Assembly (NCBI GenBank): GCA_963576475.1
Contig: OY754970.1
Coordinates: 34,660,619-34,724,618, forward strand
Origin: Molanna angustata
Taxonomy: Eukaryota > Arthropoda > Insecta > Trichoptera > Molannidae
Reading direction: 5' to 3'
Length of the DNA: 64,000 nucleotides
Shown piece after piece: positions 57,835-64,000 of this stretch (positions within the stretch are counted from its first letter, which is position 1; each line of letters opens with the position of its first letter). Made by a program: the position numbers and the translations under genes. The notes under the pieces are model-generated. The model ran no database searches and was not told where the DNA came from. It saw only the letters and a list, made by a program, of their open reading frames with translations.

Positions 57835-58190
57835 CATTTATTGATTTTAACAGTTCTTTTTTATAGGATGCAATGTTTGATGAAAACAGGTCTATCGTAT
57901 TGGTCATACAGTTATTATTGAAACTAATACACGCTCTATTGACAAATGTGTTTAATATATAGTTTGTTCTACAGGACTCGATATAAAATAGTGTTTTATT
58001 TCTGTTGCTTCTAGATGGACAGTGGAAACGGATTGCACTCAGGAGTGCACTACTATCGACTATATTATTTAAAATTTTGTACAAGTAGACCAGATCAATA
58101 ACTATCCTTCGGTCTTCCAGTGATTTTATTTTATAATGTGTAAGTGCTTGATCATAATGCCGGAAATACCGACGGTTTCTGAAATTGTAT
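57835..58190 (-). pseudogene. LINE RT C-terminus in tiotsh intron
   Basis: The minus translation, extended upstream of its ATG, reads NFRNRRYFRHYDQALTHYKI, KSLEDRRIVIDLVYLYKILN, then SSALLSAIRFHCPSRSNRN, SCRTNYILNTFVNRACISFN and a final ASYKKELLKSI. Same family as 4500-5245 (L-Y-K-I/L-L-N-N-x-V-D-S/P). No catalytic region. Same strand as tiotsh. Confidence 0.8.
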
Positions 58191-58439
58191 TGTTTTATGC
58201 ATTAAAAAAAGTTGTAAAACAAAACGTAATTTTTAACCATTTTGCCGTAACTTTTAAAACCGAAAAATAATTAAAATTTGCCACTAAAAAAATATTATAT
58301 CTCTACAAAATTTTATGAAAAATCTAATATATGATCCAAGAACTATATTAAAGTGATTTCAAAATATATAATTTTGTGTGACCAATGAAAATTGTTAACT
58401 ATTTTGAATAATAAAATAGAACTGTACCTTTTTCTTGTC
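58191..58439. other. no feature seen (intron)
   Basis: AT-rich. Confidence 0.4.
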
Positions 58440-58920
58440 GAAACACTTTTCAACCTCCTGTCGCACTCGACAATCATATTATAAAAATCAATTTTGTGGC
58501 TTTTTAAAAAACTCTTTTCACATGAAACAACAAAACAACGCAGTCAGTCTCTCCTCACAACATAATAAATACGCGGACGCGAATGACACTTGTTCAGCCG
58601 CGGGCGATACGAATCAACATAGATAAAGCTGCCCCGACGGCAGTCCCGCGTGGAATGAAGTGGGAACGAAACCGCGTGTGATTTACGACCGGCCCGAGGT
58701 ACCGATCGTCTACCTCCCTCGGGCGGCGAGACAGCGCTATACGAGACCGAACGAGTGAGAAAGGGACGGCAATAGGTGTGTCCGTGCGCCGGCGGGATAG
58801 GGGTGAGTCGGCGCCTGCGCGGTAGCCGCGTTAGAGGGAGAAGTCGGCGTAGTAAGGGGATGAGTGCATCTCGCCCCCGCACCAAGTTTGATGTTTATTT
58901 ATGGTCAGAGCGCGCGTTAA
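58440..58920. promoter_or_regulatory. CpG-rich island inside tiotsh intron, candidate promoter
   Basis: Composition switches sharply to GC-rich with dense CpG (58580-58910: CCGCGGGCGATACG, CGGGCGGCGAGACAGCGC, GTGCGCCGGCGGGATAG, GGCGCCTGCGCGG). A TCAGT initiator-like word is at 58544 and a donor-like GG|GTGAGT at 58803, both on the plus strand. No confident reading frame: the Arg-rich minus frame 58544-58885 is composition-driven. Could be an alternative tiotsh promoter, an antisense first exon or an enhancer. Confidence 0.4.
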
Positions 58921-60234
58921 GTCACATACAAGACGCGGAAAGACTGAAAGCTTTTATGGTTATCGCATTATGGTATGTATGTATGGAGCGTTCTGTTGTA
59001 ATAAACGTTGGTTGTTTTTCCAACGACGGAAAGTTACAGAGGGTAGTGGGGTGGGGGGAGGGTGCAATAAATACAATCACGCACTTATTATTTTTGAAGT
59101 AAGGTCGTCATTTGCGATCTTTCTTATTTTTTCATTAAGTACCTATACAAAAATGGTAAGGGTAGGTGACTTACCTTTATGTCCAAATATCTAAACAGGT
59201 ACCTACTCGACAGACTAGGGGATGTGTAGATGATATCAATAAATTTTCCCGATTTTATGAGAAGGGGACGTAAGGAATTATAGGCTAAAATAGGGGTATG
59301 ACAGGTATGTGCAAGAAATAGTTCTAAAATATTCTGATAGATAAGAAGATATCTACCTACTAATAAATGTTTATAATGCCTTAAAATAATATCCCCAAAA
59401 CAGTTTATACCTACCTCGGTAGGTACTAATTGGGGCATTATTTATGAAATTTTCGTACAATCAAGAGCATAAAGGTGGGTTTATTGCCACGAGGAAATCT
59501 CTTCCAACGAATTGAAGGCCCGAGAAAAACTCGGTTGGAAGGTAGGTACTTACAACAAAATATTTTTTGTGTCAAAATAATGGCACAAAATAAAAATTCC
59601 ATTTGAAATAGCGAATAAGTTTGTGAAATTGGCATCTATTCCAGTAGGTAGGTACATCATTTTAAAATATCAATATAATAATTATTGTTACTAACCGCTA
59701 ATATTTAATTTTATCTTCTCTTGGTTATGTGTAGGTAGGTATGTAGGTACCTAGGTACATCAAATCAATAAAAAAAGCTATTATTTTATTACATTGATTG
59801 AATACAAAAATATTCGCCACGGAAAATTCCTCAAAATGATAACGATGACTAAAATAGATGATTTTAATCTGTTTATTTACCTCTCGAAATTTACCTAGAC
59901 CACCTAGACTAACTTAGATTATTAGTCAATACCTATCTATTCCTCACTATAAGTATTATTTATTTATATTAATATACTAATTAATATGTAGGTATACCTA
60001 TTAGTAAGTATATCCACTTAATCAGTTCAATGACAACTGTTGATATTGGGCAGGTGAGTAAGTTATAAGATATCTAAATATAGGTAGGTAGGTACATTAG
60101 GTACATGGTACCTACTTATTATTAAATACCACAGATATGTCTATTATTATCATATGACAAACCTAGTTACGTAATAAGCCCTTCAAAATATATCTATATC
60201 TAATTAGTAGGTACCTATCTAATATTAATCCAAC
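58921..60234. other. intron, no gene; one reverse stem-loop module
   Basis: At about 59470-59515, GTGGGTTTATTGCCACGAGG then AAATCTCTTCCAACGAATTG is the reverse of the LINE 3' module. TAGGTA-type words are frequent. Confidence 0.45.
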
Positions 60235-60840
60235 TCTCCATTTGTGGCATTTTTTCAAGAGACAACATTTTTTTAAATATATTTAACAACACCATACAAA
60301 TATTATGTAGTTTATTGATCTTACAAGATCCGCGAGATTTAACCAGTGTTTCCAACCCAGAGAAGCAATATTTGCGTGAGATATGAATTCGAATAAACTT
60401 CTTATAGAGTATGGTGCAGCACAATAGATCTCGAACGGGCCTGATGATGGCCATATACTTGACAGACGAGACATTTTTGAAATATAAATGAACATCGTAT
60501 ACGTACATTAAACAAAAGTGGCCCGAGGTGTGACCCCTGTGGTACTCCAGACGGGATGGAGATGAAATCAGATTTATATCCATCAACTGTGACTGATTGT
60601 AGTCTCTTTTCCAAGTAAGAAATAAACCATCAATATAAGTTCCCGTGTACATATTCCGATATGTTCTAATTTACGCATTAAAATTTTGTGATCAATTTTA
60701 TAAAACTCCTTTGAATAGCCAGTGTAAATAACATCGACCTCTGTTCTGTTGTCCATGTTGCATGTGATATGTTCAGTGAAATTTGTCACATTCGTTAAGA
60801 CAGAACGTTTCTTAAGAAATCCATGCTGATAATTCTGTAG
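60235..60840 (-). pseudogene. jockey-like LINE RT core, frameshifted
   Basis: The only catalytic-domain fragment in the window. On the minus strand from about 60836: QHGFLKKRSVLTNVTNFTEH, VDVIYTGYSKEFYKIDHKIL, MRKLEHIGI, then shifted EKRLQSVTVDGYKS and ISIPSGVPQGSHLGPLLFNV. These are RT blocks 2 to 4 (D-x-x-x-A/E-F-D/Y, S-G-V-P-Q-G-S). The F-D of the first catalytic aspartate block reads F-Y, and the Y-A-D-D block is not intact. At least two frameshifts. A reverse SINE A fragment lies at about 60318-60390. Confidence 0.8.
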
Positions 60841-60914
60841 GTATACCTATATATTTTTTGGATAAATTTTATCATAAATCATTAGCTCAAATTACTTGGA
60901 ATATGAATGGATAT

Positions 60915-61045
60915 TTGTGGTATGTGTGGATACATGCATGTGTCTTGTTTATTTTATAAGATTATGAACAACCGCACACTTGTCGTTGATTACGCCACAT
61001 TGTGGGATATGCCGTGATGGTTTGTGTGAAAAATTTATTCGTTTA
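60915..61045 (-). repeat. repeat E, decayed copy
   Basis: Reverse strand ACCATCACGGCATATCCCAC then AATGTGGCGTAATCAACG and ACACATGCATGTATCCACAC follows the E order. Confidence 0.65.
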
Positions 61046-61540
61046 AGTACCACAATTTATGGACATCAATACAAATTTATTAATTAAGAATGGCCATGCC
61101 TGACGAAGAACTTATCTATCAACAATTTTGACATAATGGACTTGGAATTTTAATATCCTTCAATAAAAAAATAAATAATATAACAATTTATGATTGTAAA
61201 AACACAATAAGAATACTTACTTACAATTTGATAATATTATTTGATTCTTGACCTTCCAACAAAAAATGTAGGTATACACTTCCGTCTTGTTTTTATATAC
61301 CTACACTTTGGACTTGTCAAAAGATTGTTCATAAGTAAGACTCTTATCGTAGGGAGTTATAGTAAATAATATAAATATATTTTTGTAATCACGTGAAAAA
61401 TCTTAACATTCACGTTTATAAGAACATTAAACTAGTAGGTAGGTATATATTATAGGTACCTATGCCTAGAAAACAAACGTTTTAAAACTGCAAAATATAA
61501 TTGCATTGTATTAAAATGTTTGCAATTATAATAAAATTGT
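61046..61540. other. no feature seen (intron)
   Basis: AT-rich. Confidence 0.4.
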
Positions 61541-61690
61541 ACAGTTGGTTGGGTATCAGACTGCTGATCCAAAGGTCCCGGGTTCGATTCCCGGTGGAGA
61601 CAAAGTTTTTAATTGTGTTTTCAGTCTGGATCTGTGAGACGATTAATATCGTAAGTCTCCAGAATGTGGCAACTTGTTATTGGGTGCGTG
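61541..61690 (+). repeat. SINE C, best copy
   Basis: Head ACAGTTGGTTGGGTATCAGA, B box GGTCCCGGGTTCGATTCCCG (TTCGATTCC with its CCGGG stem), body GTCTGGATCTGTGAGACG, ATATCGTAAGTCTCCAGAA and GTGGCAACTTGTTATTGGG. tRNA-like but without a 3' acceptor strand, so a SINE. Confidence 0.75.
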
Positions 61691-61844
61691 TGAAATTAAT
61701 AATTGACATAGTAGGTACCTACCTGTTAGTTGCCCGAAAAGTCATAAAAATTAAAAAATAATTGCATTATATTATAATATGTAATTGTAAACATTTTGGG
61801 AAGAAAGAGATAAATGTAAGCAGCTAGAACAATATATGAACGTG

Positions 61845-61945
61845 TGTGAGACGATACATGAATGTTGATGAGGCGAGAAATGTGTGTCAATACAGGATTA
61901 TATGGCGTTCGGCTCTCACTGCCTATCCCCTGAATGACAGGGGCG
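61845..61945 (+). mobile_element. LINE K 3' UTR fragment
   Basis: TGTTGATGAGGCGAGAAATG, GTGTCAATACAGG, GGCGTTCGGCTCTCACTGCC, CTGAATGACAGGGGCGTG. Confidence 0.6.
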
Positions 61946-63195
61946 TGCCTAGAACCTTCTAACTAGGCAAACCCTGAAAGAAAATTGGGAAATGAGGAAA
62001 ATTTAATATTTTTTTAGCATCGTTTTTCATTTGAGTGGCCATGAAAATATTTTAAAATCACATGCCAAAATAATATTTTAATTTATGGCCCTGAGCATCT
62101 TATCTACAAATGGTTCAATTTTTAATCTTGCATGGTTTCAATAAAACAGACAAAAAAATATTAGGTCTTGAATCTCTAACATAAAATTCATAGGCAAGCC
62201 AAGATTTTCGGCTTCTATAAGCAATTCCGCTACTGATAGAATGGCATGGCGAGACGGTATAAGGCGATGAACTATAAGGAGAAATGACGAAATGAGAATA
62301 TTGTGACATGATATGGTACAAAAAAAACACTTTCTTTCCTCACGTGCGCAAAGCTTCCAAATAACCATTGTTTCAAGCCTAGAGAAGCGATATTTATTTT
62401 TCGATTTCTGCTCTACCAGGAATCAAATCTAGATCATTTCGTAAAACGTGTCACTCAATACATTGATATATTGAATATTATTTAGTACAGTAATAAGTAG
62501 TCGGCGCCTATTACAAAAATATGAAGTCGGTAAAACTATTTTTTCATGATTTTTTTTAATGAGAATAAAATCACACCTATGTTAGAGTCGAAAAAAAATA
62601 TATTTATCTACAAATGTTGATACATGCGTCTTTATGTACATATATTCAATAAAACAGAATTTTAATTTAAAATTTCCTTTTAACTGTGCAAAGTAATGTC
62701 TTTTTTATAATTTGAATGGTCAGGAGACGTTGATTGTACCTACCTAACTATGCACAATAGCCATGCGGCAGATACCTGTTATTGGAGCACTGGAGATTCT
62801 ATTTTTTTTGTTTCATGTTTTTTTTTGTTTGTGTTGTTCAGTGTTCTGTTGGTGTCTCTGTATATTAAATAAATAAATAAATATTCATAAAAATATGGGA
62901 TAGTTAAGATGGCATATATCGCTAAATCTAAATCGACTGGAAACATATATTAAAACCGCCAATACCTAGGTAAATATTAGACTATGAAGTTCCGTGTTTG
63001 TAAGGACAACTATCGCGAGCTCATGAAAAATTTTATACCTGAAACAAATGATTGGAAAAACAAAATTTGTTGTTTTTTTGCATTTTTAGAACAAACCTGA
63101 CTTGAAATTTATTTTGATTATAGGCACTCTTTAATTATAAAAAAAAGTATTTTTAATTTTTCGACTGCTAATTTGTGATGGAAATCCATTATCAA
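61946..63195. other. intron, no gene; SINE scrap and AAAT tail
   Basis: At about 62365-62430, TTGTTTCAAGCCTAGAGAAG ... TACCAGGAATCAAATCTAGA resembles reverse SINE A. TTAAATAAATAAATAAATAT near 62867 looks like an oligo-TAAA retroelement end. Confidence 0.4.
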
Positions 63196-63400
63196 TTATA
63201 TAAAATTACTTAAAAAAACAAGTAACATCACAAATTTTTAACTTTTTTCCACTAATTTAAAAATATTGACCACTGACACGTTTCACCATTCAATAGATGC
63301 TCTTTGAGCGAAACGGGTCAGTCGTCAATATTTTTAAATTAGTGGAAAAAAGTTAAAAATTTGTGTTGTTCCTTATTTTTTTTAAATATTTTTATATGGT
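63196..63400. mobile_element. large hairpin (foldback element) 305 bp from splice donor
   Basis: Arms 63225-63284 and 63310-63369 are complementary, including an uninterrupted block CACAAATTTTTAACTTTTTT ... AAAATATTGAC; only about three mismatches over 60 bp. They continue more loosely outward to about 63196 and 63398. The loop is 25 nt. Confidence 0.8.
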
Positions 63401-63705
63401 TAAAAAAACTATTGTTACGGAGGAGGTAGTTTAAAACAAATGGTGTAAAAAGAATATTTTTAATATTTTTTTGGGGGTTCCGTTCAAAATTTTAAAATTG
63501 TGTAATTCAGTAAAGAAAATTAAAAAATACTAGGTAATGGTATTTTGTTTAAATACTGCACTTTTTAATGTATTTTAATTTAATGTCATAATGTGATGTT
63601 TGAGTGTACCTATTAAATATATATATGCCCTATTAAATGGTTGTTTTTTTTAAGTAAATTTTACGAATTTTTATTAGTACGTCAAAAGATAGTAAAAATA
63701 TCTAC
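63401..63705. other. intron next to donor, no feature seen
   Basis: AT-rich. Ends at the donor GTAGATATTTTTAC (minus strand). Confidence 0.5.
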
Positions 63706-63886
63706 CTTTCAGCATTTGGATCCTGAATGAGTGTGGCGGGTATACTGTGTTCAATGTCGTGGTCAGCTTCTTGATTATGCTGTCCTCTATTTACTCCTGG
63801 CTCTCCACCATCAGGACCTGTATCTCCACCAGCGCCCTCATCTTCTTCACCTCTGGGACTACCTTCTTCGGGACTTCCTTCCTCTT
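63706..63886 (-). CDS. tiotsh: Teashirt/Tiptop, upstream internal coding exon
   Basis: 181 bp, missed by ATG-based calling because it has no usable start. Acceptor TCTATTTTCACAG|AAGAG with a strong T run at 63890-63915; donor GAAAG|GTAGA. It enters with AA (a preceding G would give Glu) and leaves with AG. The 59 full codons are acidic: EEGSPEEGSPRGEEDEG, then GDTGPDGGEPG, then HSIPATLIQDPNAE. Joining to 52417 gives ...DPNAE-R-DLSPRCLSRESS, as expected for the conserved region before the Teashirt fingers. The N-terminus is beyond the window's right edge. Confidence 0.85.
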
Positions 63887-64000
63887 CTGTGAAAATAGAG
63901 AAAAAAAAAACTATTAATAATCAATAAAGTGTTTCTTCGATGTTTTGAAATATATTAATTAAAAACGTTATCACATACAAAAAAAATTCTTTACCATATG
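63887..64000 (-). other. tiotsh: tiotsh upstream intron, 3' end
   Basis: Polypyrimidine tract and branch-region sequence before the acceptor at 63887-63889. The rest of this intron is outside the window. Confidence 0.7.

Larger units (their letters stand above)
52418..63705 (-). other. tiotsh: tiotsh intron, about 11.3 kb
   Basis: Donor GAAAG|GTAGA (GT at 63705-63704); acceptor TTCGTTGTTACAG|A with an upstream T run. The phase fits: the upstream exon leaves two bases (AG) and the downstream exon supplies the third (A), giving Arg, then D-L-S-P-R-C-L-S-R-E. It contains LINE, SINE and MITE insertions listed separately; about 52430-53270 shows nothing recognisable. Confidence 0.85.

Noticed and set aside
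58544..59102. Arg-rich proteins from the CpG-rich island
   Set aside because: Open on both strands because of GC-rich, stop-poor composition; no homology recognised.

Overview
The window is nuclear DNA of an animal, most likely an insect. It is very AT-rich, intron-bearing and full of decayed non-LTR retrotransposons, tRNA-derived SINEs and small hairpin elements. It is dotted with TAGGTA/TACCTA words, which I associate with hemipteran and lepidopteran genomes; the exact order is inference. There is no sign of bacterial, organellar or viral organisation, and no CRISPR array, operon or genuine tRNA/rRNA gene was found.

One host protein gene can be supported: a Teashirt/Tiptop-type zinc-finger transcription factor on the minus strand. 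Its large 3' exon is 49132-52417. An upstream acidic coding exon (63706-63886) lies about 11.3 kb away and joins it in phase through consensus splice sites. The N-terminal exon(s) and promoter lie beyond the right edge. The intron holds a 5-truncated LINE, SINEs, a three-unit array of foldback elements and one GC/CpG-rich island (58440-58920). The roughly 2 kb downstream of the stop codon (47011-49131) is free of the repeat families seen elsewhere and probably contains the 3' UTR.

Everything left of about 47 kb is an intergenic transposon graveyard. At least fifteen fragments of reverse-transcriptase C-termini, from several LINE families, lie on both strands. All are 5'-truncated or broken by stops and frameshifts. 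Several are joined to their 3' UTRs and (TAAA)n or poly-A tails. I use letters for repeat families recognised by internal comparison: SINE A (full copies at 9254 and 54586), repeat B (15228, 18205), SINE C (61541), SINE D (44187), repeat E (44389, 46785), TIR-like element F (22871, 28428), hairpin G (26303, 42065), Helentron/HINE-like element H (six copies), LINE tails K, L and M, and a 192-bp tandem unit N that is split by an H insertion. Locally tandem DNA includes a degenerate 14-bp minisatellite (5367-5573), a ~245-bp triplication (31528-32265) and a 295-bp duplication (39046-39895).

No new multi-gene system was found. The items most worth a second look are the H family with its internal empty-site control, the foldback array sharing TTA junctions with a TTAA-flanked hairpin nested in it, a stem-loop module shared by SINE A and LINE 3' ends, and the CpG-rich island inside the tiotsh intron.
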